Assembly: GCF_000696095.1 (NCBI RefSeq)
Contig: NZ_BAYX01000001.1
Span: forward strand, 372,001 to 436,000
Length of the DNA stretch: 64,000 bases
Direction of reading: 5' to 3'
Origin: Rhizobium rhizogenes NBRC 13257
Lineage (GTDB): Bacteria; Pseudomonadota; Alphaproteobacteria; Rhizobiales; Rhizobiaceae
Position numbers and translations under genes: made by a program. Positions 17,845-25,516 of this stretch are shown here, piece after piece. The first letter of the stretch is position 1. Each line of letters begins with the position of its first letter. The notes under the pieces were generated by a model. The model was given only the letters and a program-made list of their open reading frames with translations, was not told the DNA's origin and made no database searches.

Positions 17845-18758
17845 TGACGTCCAGCCGTTTGCCAACCATTCTCATCGCGCTCGCGGTGCTGCTGTTGATC
17901 GTTTATTCCTCGGTTTTCGTGGTCAATGCCCGCGAGCAGGCGATCGTTCTGCGCTTCGGTCAGATCCGCGAAGTCAAGACCGAGCCGGGCCTATACTTCA
18001 AGCTGCCTTTCGCCTTCATGGATGCTGATCGGGTGCAATATATCCAGGATCAGGAACTGCGCTTCGATCTGGACAATATCCGTGTCCAGGTTTCGGGCGG
18101 CAAGTTCTATGAGGTCGACGCCTTCGTCGTCTACAGGATCACCGATGCGCGGAAATTCCGCGAGACGGTATCCGGCGATCGCGATGCGGCGGAATCACGC
18201 CTCAGAACCCGCCTCGACGCCTCGCTGCGCCGGGTCTACGGTCTGCGCGGTTTCGAAGCCGCTCTCTCCGAAGAGCGCGCCTCGATGATGACGGAAGTCC
18301 GCGACGATCTGCATCGCGATGCGGAGACCCTCGGTCTCAACATCGAGGATGTTCGCATCCGCCGCACCGACCTGACCCAGGAAGTGTCGCAGCAGACCTA
18401 CGACCGCATGAAGGCCGAACGTCTGGCGGAAGCGGAACTGATCCGCGCCCGGGGTAATGAAGAAGGCCAGCGCCGCCGTGCTGTCGCCGACCGTCAGGTT
18501 GTCGAGATCATCGCGGACGCGCAGAAGGATTCGGAAATCCTGCGCGGTCAGGGCGAAGCCGAACGCAATGGCATCTTTGCCGATGCTTCCACGCGTGATC
18601 CGAGCTTCTACGAGTTCTATCGCTCGATGGCCGCCTATCGCACGTCGTTCGGCTCGGGCGGCAAGACACTGGTACTGCCGCCGAACCAGTCGGAATTCTT
18701 CAAGTATTTCGACAGTTCGGCCGGCTCGGCTACCACGTCAGCACCGGCTAAGCCGTGA
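17844..18758 (+). CDS. hflC: FtsH protease modulator HflC
   Basis: Partner of HflK, 304 residues. One N-terminal transmembrane segment (LIALAVLLLIVYSSVFVV) is followed by an SPFH domain starting at NAREQAIVLRFGQIR and a long Ala/Glu/Arg-rich helix. The ATG overlaps the hflK TAA by one base, so the two subunits are translationally coupled. A rho-independent terminator follows about 45 bp after the stop. Confidence 0.93.
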   Translation: MTSSRLPTILIALAVLLLIVYSSVFVVNAREQAIVLRFGQIREVKTEPGLYFKLPFAFMDADRVQYIQDQELRFDLDNIRVQVSGGKFYEVDAFVVYRITDARKFRETVSGDRDAAESRLRTRLDASLRRVYGLRGFEAALSEERASMMTEVRDDLHRDAETLGLNIEDVRIRRTDLTQEVSQQTYDRMKAERLAEAELIRARGNEEGQRRRAVADRQVVEIIADAQKDSEILRGQGEAERNGIFADASTRDPSFYEFYRSMAAYRTSFGSGGKTLVLPPNQSEFFKYFDSSAGSATTSAPAKP

Positions 18759-18804
18759 ACGGTGAAACTCGCAAATCGGCGAGCGACATATAGCTGAAAT
18801 TCGA

Positions 18805-18835
18805 GGGGCTGCCGGTTGGCGGCCCCTTGTTTTTT
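18805..18835 (+). terminator. Rho-independent terminator after hflC
   Basis: Stem GGGGCTGCC/GGCGGCCCC with a GGTT loop and one wobble pair, followed by TTGTTTTTT. It ends the hflKC unit, so degP is probably transcribed from its own promoter in 18836-18975. Confidence 0.85.
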
Positions 18836-18975
18836 GTGGAGCCGCGTCGGCTTTACCATGATTGCAAAGGGTAGACCGAGGCGCGGGGATATCGCAAAAA
18901 GGTGATTACACGCTTCATCATTCCGCCTTATGGTGATGCTTATACAAGATTTCCCTTTCTCGATGAGGATGCCTG

Positions 18976-20736
18976 ATGGCTTTGACCATTCGCCTGTCTT
19001 TCAGACGTTCGTTCGCTCTTCTGGCCAGCGTGGCTCTGATTGCCGGTCCCGTTCTGGGCAATGTCGAACAGGCGCATGCGCAGACGGCACAGACGCCCCC
19101 GACCTCCGATAATCAGGCGCCAGCCGCAGCAACCAGTCCGGCTCAGGCTCCGACAGGCGGCGCGACCGCGCCGGCAACCAATCCAGCAGCAGCGCCTGCC
19201 ATTGCCGGCAATCCGGTGATGAATGCCGGCCCGGCTTCCGTTGCCGACCTGGCATCCGGCCTGCTCGATGCTGTGGTCAATATTTCGACGTCGCAGAAGG
19301 TCAAGGACCAGGGCGATGGTCCGGCAAACCCCAAGGTGCCTGACAATTCGCCGTTCCAGGATTTCTTCAACGACTTCTTCAAGAACCGCAACAACGATAA
19401 CAGCAATCGCAAGGTCAGCTCGCTCGGCTCCGGCTTCGTCATCGATCCCACGGGCTATATCGTCACCAACAATCACGTCATCGAAGGCGCTGACGATATC
19501 GAGGTGATCTTCCCAAACGGCAACAAGCTGAAGGCGCGGCTGATCGGTACGGATACCAAGACCGACCTTTCCGTGCTCAAGGTGGAGCCGAAGCGACCGC
19601 TGGTGTCGGTGAAATTCGGCGATTCCGCCAAGATGCGGATCGGCGATTGGGTCATGGCCATCGGCAATCCCTTCGGCCTCGGCGGCTCGGTGACTGTCGG
19701 CATCGTCTCGGCGCGGGGCCGCAACATCAACGCCGGACCCTATGACAATTTCATCCAGACGGATGCGGCGATCAACAAGGGCAATTCCGGTGGGCCACTC
19801 TTCAACATGAAGGGCGAGGTGATCGGCATTAATACGGCCATCATTTCCCCGAGCGGCGGTTCCATCGGCATCGGCTTTGCCGTGCCGTCCGAGCTGGCCG
19901 AGGGCGTCGTCAAGCAGCTCATGGATTTCGGCGAGACCCGCCGCGGCTGGCTTGGCGTGCGTATTCAGCCGGTCACCGACGATGTTGCCAACAGTCTCGG
20001 CCTCGATGGCGCCAAGGGCGCGCTGGTGGCCGGCGTCATCAAGGGCGGGCCTGTCGACAATGGTTCGATCAAGGCCGGCGATGTCATCCTGAAATTCGAT
20101 GGCAAGGACGTGGACGAGATGCGCGATCTTCCGCGCGTCGTTGCCGAGAGCCCGGTGGGCAAGGCCGTCGACGTGGTCATCATGCGCGACGGCAAGCAGC
20201 AGACCGTCAAGGTCACGCTCGGCCGGCTCGAGGACAGCGACCAGGCCGCCGCGGCAAGCAGCGACAAGAGCGGGGGCGACGATAAGAACAAGACGCCGAA
20301 GCTCGCGCCGGACGACGATGGCAGCGGCGGCAATGACGGTGTCATCAATCCCGACGGGGGCGATGATGGCGATGACGGCATGGACGGTCAGGATCAGGGC
20401 GGCGACCAGCAACCGCAGGCACCGCAGCAGCAGGCTGCCCAGAGCGTGCTCGGCATGAAACTCGCCACCCTGAATGCCGAAAACCGCAAGAGCTTCGGCA
20501 TCGCCGACAGTGTCGACGGTGTTGTCATCACCGAGGTCGCGCCGGGTTCGGCCGCGGCCGAGAAGGGGCTGAAGCCCGGTGATGTCGTTGTGGAAGTGGC
20601 GCAGGAGTTCGTGCAGACGCCGACCGCTGCCTCGGAGAAAGTCGCATCGCTGAAGCGGGAAGGCCGGCGCAATGCGCAGTTGATGATCGCGTCTCCGAGT
20701 GGTGACCTGCGTTTCATCGCCGTGGCGCTGGAGTAG
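18976..20736 (+). CDS. degP: Periplasmic serine protease DegP/MucD type (Do family)
   Basis: Periplasmic quality-control protease of 586 residues. A signal peptide ends near AHAQ (residue 36), followed by an Ala/Pro/Thr-rich segment. The trypsin-like domain has catalytic His167 (NNHVIEG), Asp197 (TKTDLSV) and Ser271 (GNSGGPLF). Two PDZ domains follow, at about 315-410 and 490-580. Between them is an unusually long acidic, Gly/Asp/Gln-rich linker (about 420-490). The gene ends 3 bp from the convergent GNAT gene with no terminator between them. Confidence 0.92.
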   Translation: MALTIRLSFRRSFALLASVALIAGPVLGNVEQAHAQTAQTPPTSDNQAPAAATSPAQAPTGGATAPATNPAAAPAIAGNPVMNAGPASVADLASGLLDAVVNISTSQKVKDQGDGPANPKVPDNSPFQDFFNDFFKNRNNDNSNRKVSSLGSGFVIDPTGYIVTNNHVIEGADDIEVIFPNGNKLKARLIGTDTKTDLSVLKVEPKRPLVSVKFGDSAKMRIGDWVMAIGNPFGLGGSVTVGIVSARGRNINAGPYDNFIQTDAAINKGNSGGPLFNMKGEVIGINTAIISPSGGSIGIGFAVPSELAEGVVKQLMDFGETRRGWLGVRIQPVTDDVANSLGLDGAKGALVAGVIKGGPVDNGSIKAGDVILKFDGKDVDEMRDLPRVVAESPVGKAVDVVIMRDGKQQTVKVTLGRLEDSDQAAAASSDKSGGDDKNKTPKLAPDDDGSGGNDGVINPDGGDDGDDGMDGQDQGGDQQPQAPQQQAAQSVLGMKLATLNAENRKSFGIADSVDGVVITEVAPGSAAAEKGLKPGDVVVEVAQEFVQTPTAASEKVASLKREGRRNAQLMIASPSGDLRFIAVALE

Positions 20737-20739
20737 TCG

Positions 20740-21315
20740 TCAGTCCTTGGGCGCTTGCTGCAGCCGCCATTCGGCGGCGGCCAGGCTGTAGAGAACATGG
20801 CGCTTCAGGTGCGGATAGGTATCGGGAACGCCGGGGTGATCAAAATCGCCGTCCTCGATACGATGCATGCCGATCCGCTCCATCACGGACGTCGATCTGA
20901 CGTTGTTATGGACGGCGAAGGAAACGATCCGGTCGAGATTGAGCATCTCGAAGCCATGGGCGAGCAATGTCCGTGCCGCTTCGCTGACAAACCCCTCGCC
21001 CCAATGCTGCGGTACCAGCCGCCAGCCGATCTCGACGGTTCCTACCGGGACGAACGGCTCCAGATGATCCGTCCGTATCAGCCCGCAATATCCGATGGCC
21101 TCGCCACTGGCTTTGAGCTCCAATACATAGAGGCCAAGACCAGTGTCGGCGATCATGGATCGCACGCGCTCGAAAAATGCATCCGCTTCCACGCGATTGC
21201 GCCGGAATGGAAAGAACTCCATCACCCTATCATCGGAATTGATCTCATAGGCGAGATCACGATCTTCGTCCCGCCAGTTGCGGATGATGAGGCGTTCGGT
21301 TTCGGCAATGATCAT
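20740..21315 (-). CDS. GNAT N-acetyltransferase (RimJ/RimL-like)
   Basis: Acetyltransferase of 191 residues beginning MIIAETERLIIRNWRDED, the usual opening of the RimJ/RimL-like group. It has GEGFVSEAARTLLAHGF as the acetyl-CoA loop and NNVRSTSVMERIGM in the C-terminal part. The target is probably a protein N-terminus or a small molecule; this cannot be resolved from sequence. It lies 35 bp downstream of serB on the same strand and is likely co-transcribed. Confidence 0.85.
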   Translation of the reverse strand: MIIAETERLIIRNWRDEDRDLAYEINSDDRVMEFFPFRRNRVEADAFFERVRSMIADTGLGLYVLELKASGEAIGYCGLIRTDHLEPFVPVGTVEIGWRLVPQHWGEGFVSEAARTLLAHGFEMLNLDRIVSFAVHNNVRSTSVMERIGMHRIEDGDFDHPGVPDTYPHLKRHVLYSLAAAEWRLQQAPKD

Positions 21316-21350
21316 GATGGCATACGATCCTTGATGGGTTCCCGCCGAAA

Positions 21351-22241
21351 TTATGCTCTGACGAAATCACTCTTGCGATAGCCCTGAATGTAGAGCAGGG
21401 CGGTTAGGTCGCCATGATCGATACGCATCCTGGCCTCGGCGGCCACCGACGGTTTGGCGTGGAGGGCGACGCCAGAGCCGGCGAGTTGTAGCATGCCGAG
21501 ATCGTTCGCGCCGTCGCCGACGGCAAGCGCGTCATCCGTGGAAATGCCGAGCTTTTCGGCGATATCGTTGAGCGCGTCGACCTTGGCCTGCTTGCCGAGG
21601 ATCGGTTCGGCGACATGGCCGGTCAGGATGCCATTGTCTTCCAGCAGGATATTGGCGCGGTCCTCATCGAAACCCAGGGTCGCGGCGATGCGGCTCGTGA
21701 AGACGGTAAAGCCGCCGGAGACGAGGGCGGTGTAGTAGCCTTTCGCCTTCATCGTGGCGATCAGTTCGGGTCCGCCTGGGGTGAGGGTGATGCGCTTGGC
21801 GATGACCTCGTCGACAACGGAGATCGGCAGGCCCTTCAAGAGAGCGACGCGTTCGCGCAGTGCCGGTTCGAAGGCGATCTCGCCGTTCATGGCGCGGGCG
21901 GTAATCGTTGCGACCTTGTCCTTGAGGCCGACTTCGGCTGCCAGCTCGTCGATGCACTCCTGCCCGATCATGGTCGAATCCATGTCGGCGATCAGCAGCT
22001 TCTTGCGCCGCGTCTCCGCGTCCTGGATGACCAGATCGATCGGCGCGCTGCCGATGACGGCGCGAATATCGGTTTCGGCGGCATTGAGGTCGGTGCCGTC
22101 GCGCAATGCGATATCGCAGGCGATGCCGTCGGCCAGCCAATAAAGTCCTGACGCTTTGACGGCGTCCGACGCGCGCTCGGCGATGGCCGGAGCGAGAACG
22201 GGGTTTGACGGATTGGCAATAAGCGTGGCAACGAAGGCCAT
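21351..22241 (-). CDS. serB: Phosphoserine phosphatase
   Basis: HAD-family hydrolase of 296 residues catalysing the last step of serine synthesis. The N-terminal regulatory region of about 75 residues is followed by the catalytic DMDSTMIGQECIDELA motif (nucleophile and acid Asp), LVSGGFTVF with motif II Ser, and GDGANDLGML motif III. The ATG at 22241 (MAFVATLIANP) is chosen. The frame is open further upstream, but that part overlaps miaA. The divergent miaA start is only about a dozen bases away. Confidence 0.93.
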   Translation of the reverse strand: MAFVATLIANPSNPVLAPAIAERASDAVKASGLYWLADGIACDIALRDGTDLNAAETDIRAVIGSAPIDLVIQDAETRRKKLLIADMDSTMIGQECIDELAAEVGLKDKVATITARAMNGEIAFEPALRERVALLKGLPISVVDEVIAKRITLTPGGPELIATMKAKGYYTALVSGGFTVFTSRIAATLGFDEDRANILLEDNGILTGHVAEPILGKQAKVDALNDIAEKLGISTDDALAVGDGANDLGMLQLAGSGVALHAKPSVAAEARMRIDHGDLTALLYIQGYRKSDFVRA

Positions 22242-22254
22242 GATCAGAAATCCT

Positions 22255-23136
22255 ATGAGCGATATCGACGCGATCCTGATAACCGGGCCGACCGCCAGCG
22301 GCAAGTCCGCGCTTGCAGTGGAATTGGCGCGCGCGCATGGCGGTGTTGTGGTCAATGCCGACAGCATGCAGGTTTATGACACGCTCAGCGTGCTGACGGC
22401 CCGTCCGTCTGAAACCGATATGGAGGGCATTCCGCATCATCTTTACGGCCATGTGCCGGCGGGGCAAGCTTATTCCACCGGCGTCTGGCTGCGTGAGGCG
22501 GCGGCATTGGTGGCGCAATTGCACGAAGAAGGGCGGACGCCGGTTTTTGTCGGCGGCACAGGGCTTTATTTCAAGGCGCTGACCGGTGGGCTTTCCGACA
22601 TGCCCGATATCCCCACGGAGATTCGCAGCCGCCTGCGGGAGCGGCTGATGGTTGAGGGGACCGACGAGCTTTATCGAGAGCTTGTTCTTTGCGATCCAAC
22701 CGTGGCGGAAAGTCTCAGCCCCCAGGACGGCCAGCGTATCGTGCGGGCTCTGGAAGTGATCGAGGCGACGGGGCAATCCATCGCGGCTTTTCAGGGCAAG
22801 ACAGGGCCTGTCATTATCGACGCCGGCCGCGCGCGGAAAATCGTGGTGCTGCCGGATCGCGCCGTCCTGCATCAGCGTATCAACGGCCGTTTCGAGAAGA
22901 TGCTCGCCATGGGGGCCGAAGCTGAGGTGAAAGCGCTGCTGGCGTTGGGCCTGTCACCGGAAATGCCCGTCATGAAGGCGATCGGCGTATCGCAGATCGC
23001 CGCGATGCTGAGGGGTGAGATGACGCGCGCGGAGGTTTTGGATACCGGCGCGGCCGCGACACGGCAATATGCGAAGCGGCAAATGACCTGGTTTCGCAAC
23101 CAGATGGATGAGAGCTGGGAGCGCGTCAGTCCGTAA
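22255..23136 (+). CDS. miaA: tRNA dimethylallyltransferase
   Basis: Transfers a dimethylallyl group to A37 of tRNAs reading UNN codons. The P-loop GPTASGKSA is near residue 10, NADSMQVYD follows, and GGTGLYFKAL and RQYAKRQMTWFRNQ are typical. The start at 22255 (MSDIDAILITGP) fits the family. An ATG at 22240 would add five residues, but its AAGG is too close. That alternative ATG would share the CATG tetramer with the serB start. Both promoters must lie inside the opposite gene. Confidence 0.92.
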   Translation: MSDIDAILITGPTASGKSALAVELARAHGGVVVNADSMQVYDTLSVLTARPSETDMEGIPHHLYGHVPAGQAYSTGVWLREAAALVAQLHEEGRTPVFVGGTGLYFKALTGGLSDMPDIPTEIRSRLRERLMVEGTDELYRELVLCDPTVAESLSPQDGQRIVRALEVIEATGQSIAAFQGKTGPVIIDAGRARKIVVLPDRAVLHQRINGRFEKMLAMGAEAEVKALLALGLSPEMPVMKAIGVSQIAAMLRGEMTRAEVLDTGAAATRQYAKRQMTWFRNQMDESWERVSP

Positions 23137-23142
23137 TCGGCG

Positions 23143-25188
23143 TCAGTCCTTGTTGTAAAGGCTGCTCAGCGGCTTCTTCAGGATGCTGTCGCGCAGTGAC
23201 AGGCCGGGTTCGCGCCGCGGCGGTGCGGCGGCGTCTCTTGCCGGTGACGGCTGGTTGCCCGTGTTGTCCTCGCCGCGATAGTCGCGGCGCAGTTCGGCAA
23301 GCCGGCTGTCGATCGATGTTCGGGGTGTGGTGTCGACGGCGGGTACCGGAGCGCGCGGCAGCATGTCGGGCCGATAGGGCTCTATCGGTGGCGCGGCAAT
23401 TCTTGTCGGCTGCGGCGTGGGTGCGGGCTGCTCGACATGATCATTGCCGAAATCGTCTTCCATATCGTCATCGTCCGCGGCGTCGTGCACGGTCGCATAA
23501 CTCTGCTGGAAGGTGGAGATATCGGGGCCTGTGATCGAACGCATGCGGCTGACGATGGTGCGCAGATCGACGGTATCGGGCGTTTCCTCGCTGGTTCTCG
23601 CGACGCTGCCATTGGCCTTCGGCAGCAGGTGCTCCTCAACGCGGGAAAAGCGCATACGCATCGGCACCGCAATCGCCTCGCCGAAGGCAATGGCCTCGCC
23701 GTTGCCGATGGAGGAGAGGAAGCTGGTGGTTGAGATCGAGGAGTTCGGAATGGCGGAGCGGATGATGTCCTGGTCGCGGTCATTGGCGAGACGCATGGCA
23801 AACACTGTCGAGCATTGCGACAGGATCGTCTGGTCGAGTTCGCCCGGGCGCTGGGTGATGATGCCGAGCGATACGCCGTATTTGCGGCCTTCCTTGGCAA
23901 TGCGGGCGATCGCCTGGCGGGTCGGGAAGAAGCCGAGCGTCGGATCGGCGGGGATATAGCGATGTGCCTCCTCGCAGACGACAAGCATGTGGATCGCGCC
24001 ATCGCTCCAGAGCGTGAGTTCGAAAGCCATGCGGCAGAGGACGGAGGCGACGGAATTGACGACTTCGGAAGGAATGCCGGCGAGCTGGAAGGTGCAGATC
24101 GGCTTGTCGTCGCCCGGAATGCGGAAGATCTGCGCGATCGTCTCCATGATCGTGTCGCTGATCGTGTTGTTGGAGAACATGAAGTGGTAGCGCGGATCGT
24201 TGATCGCCGAGATGACGCGCATTTTCAGGGAGCGTAGATGCGGCTTTTCCTGGCGGCCCTCGAGCCGGCCAATGCGCTCATCGATCAGGGCCAGCAGGTC
24301 GGCCATGCGATAGGGCACCGGTGTATCGGCGGTCACCGAGCTTTTCTCGGACTGGCGGCGCATCAGCGGTGAATCGCTGCCGCGAAAGGCGCGCTTCGCC
24401 TCCGGAATAATGTCGCGCAACATGTCCAACTCGTCGGCGATCGGCGGACGACCGCGGAAAATGACCTCGGCGAATTCCTCCAGCCGCATCAGCCAGAAGG
24501 GCAGGTCGAGCGTATCGGTATCGATGACGACGGAGTGCTTGGGGAAGGCCGCGGCAAACTCGTTGTGTGGGTCGAGGATCAGCACGCGCAGTTTGGGATC
24601 AGAGGCGATCGCCTTGTGCAAGAGCAGCGAGACAGCGGTCGATTTACCGACGCCGGTGGAGCCGACAACGGCGAAATGCTTGGCCAGCATCGAGGGAATA
24701 TGGATGGCGGCGTCGATGCTCTCGTCCTGCGTCAACTTGCCGATGACGCAACTGCTGTCCTTGCCGGCGTCATAGATACGTATGAGGTCGGCGGCGCGAA
24801 TGCGATGTGCGATGGCGCCGAGATAGGGATAGGCCGAAATGCCGCTTGAAAACTCCTCGCGGCCGTTTGGTCCGACGCGGACTTCGCCCAGTAGCTCGAC
24901 CTCGATACGGAAAACATTGTCCTCACCTTCGCCCCAGCCGCTACTGCCGGTATTCATGGCGTAGACGAGAGCCGCAACGCGATTGGTGCCGACGCTGATC
25001 GAGATCAGCTTGCCGACGGACCAAAGCTCGGTCAAATCGGTGCCGCCATCCTCGGCGACCGCGGCAATGGTTGCCCTGGAACCTGTGCACGCGACAACGC
25101 GGCCGAGGAAACGATTTCCCGGCTTCAGTCCGTCACGGCGATCAAGGTCTCCAGCTTTGCTGGACGTCTGCAAGTCGTTATTGAGCAA
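23143..25188 (-). CDS. HerA-type ATPase (DUF87, FtsK/HerA superfamily)
   Basis: Hexameric DNA-pumping type ATPase, 681 residues. An N-terminal HAS-barrel-like part (about 20-140) is followed by Walker A GSTGVGKST near residue 185. LVVCEEAHRY is Walker B, and the arginine-finger region is near GIITQRPGELDQTILSQC. The C-terminal 150 residues are Asp/Pro-rich and probably disordered. The TTG at 25188 is preferred because GGGAG stands 7 bases before it. A GTG at 25260 would add 24 residues but has no ribosome site. In archaea HerA works with NurA in end resection; no NurA gene is nearby, so the role here is unknown. Confidence 0.82.
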   Translation of the reverse strand: MLNNDLQTSSKAGDLDRRDGLKPGNRFLGRVVACTGSRATIAAVAEDGGTDLTELWSVGKLISISVGTNRVAALVYAMNTGSSGWGEGEDNVFRIEVELLGEVRVGPNGREEFSSGISAYPYLGAIAHRIRAADLIRIYDAGKDSSCVIGKLTQDESIDAAIHIPSMLAKHFAVVGSTGVGKSTAVSLLLHKAIASDPKLRVLILDPHNEFAAAFPKHSVVIDTDTLDLPFWLMRLEEFAEVIFRGRPPIADELDMLRDIIPEAKRAFRGSDSPLMRRQSEKSSVTADTPVPYRMADLLALIDERIGRLEGRQEKPHLRSLKMRVISAINDPRYHFMFSNNTISDTIMETIAQIFRIPGDDKPICTFQLAGIPSEVVNSVASVLCRMAFELTLWSDGAIHMLVVCEEAHRYIPADPTLGFFPTRQAIARIAKEGRKYGVSLGIITQRPGELDQTILSQCSTVFAMRLANDRDQDIIRSAIPNSSISTTSFLSSIGNGEAIAFGEAIAVPMRMRFSRVEEHLLPKANGSVARTSEETPDTVDLRTIVSRMRSITGPDISTFQQSYATVHDAADDDDMEDDFGNDHVEQPAPTPQPTRIAAPPIEPYRPDMLPRAPVPAVDTTPRTSIDSRLAELRRDYRGEDNTGNQPSPARDAAAPPRREPGLSLRDSILKKPLSSLYNKD

Positions 25189-25307
25189 ACGGCTACTCCC
25201 AGCGTTAGGAGATGGAGCATAGGGAGGGCGGCTTAATAAAACCCTTTCGGCTGTCTCCACTTTTTAAAGTGATCGCGATAGGGCGCGATTTTTTATTGCG
25301 GAATACG

Positions 25308-25335
25308 TTGACGCTTGGAAATTTTCTGTCTATCA
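25308..25335 (+). promoter_or_regulatory. Promoter of the ilvI leader
   Basis: TTGACG, 16 bp spacer, CTATCA. The predicted transcript start near 25342 is only about 3 bases before the ATG of the leader peptide, so the leader would be translated from a nearly leaderless mRNA. Confidence 0.6.
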
Positions 25336-25344
25336 CTTCGACCC

Positions 25345-25401
25345 ATGAAAAACTCGACGGTTCTTATTGTGGTGGGACAGCGCATGGGCAGGATGGTGTA
25401 A
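25345..25401 (+). CDS. Leader peptide of the ilvIH attenuator
   Basis: Short frame of 18 codons, MKNSTVLIVVGQRMGRMV, with five consecutive branched-chain codons (Val-Leu-Ile-Val-Val at 25360-25374) and a TAA stop. It lies 115 bp before ilvI and is followed by two hairpins and a rho-independent terminator, the arrangement of a classical branched-chain amino acid attenuator. Low charged Val/Leu/Ile tRNA would stall the ribosome on the control codons and let transcription continue. No Shine-Dalgarno is visible before the ATG. Confidence 0.82.
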   Translation: MKNSTVLIVVGQRMGRMV

Positions 25402-25428
25402 CCATCCGGCGATAGCCACCCATGCGCT
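25379..25428 (+). promoter_or_regulatory. Nested hairpins of the ilv attenuator
   Basis: Outer arms AGCGCATGGG (25379-25388) and CCCATGCGCT (25419-25428) are perfectly complementary. An inner hairpin, GGATGGT/ACCATCC, spans 25391-25407. The 5' arm begins within the leader peptide frame, so ribosome position can decide whether the structure forms. Confidence 0.7.
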
Positions 25429-25435
25429 AGATGAC

Positions 25436-25459
25436 AGGCTCCCCAAGGAGCCTTTTTTT
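25436..25459 (+). terminator. Rho-independent attenuator terminator before ilvI
   Basis: Perfect 7-bp stem AGGCTCC/GGAGCCT with a CCAA loop, followed by a run of Ts. It stands 57 bp before the ilvI start and directly after the leader-peptide hairpins. Confidence 0.88.
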
Positions 25460-25516
25460 ATGCCCGAAATCGAGATTTCATTTTTCCAAACCTCCAGCAG
25501 ATAGCGGAACAAACGT

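Noticed and set aside
16519..17865. Long open frame on the minus strand across hflK
   Set aside because: Shadow of high-GC codon bias in hflK; no family features or start signal, while hflK is unmistakable.
18940..20412. 490-codon minus-strand frame opposite degP
   Set aside because: Composition is an image of the degP reading frame; no ribosome site or family features.
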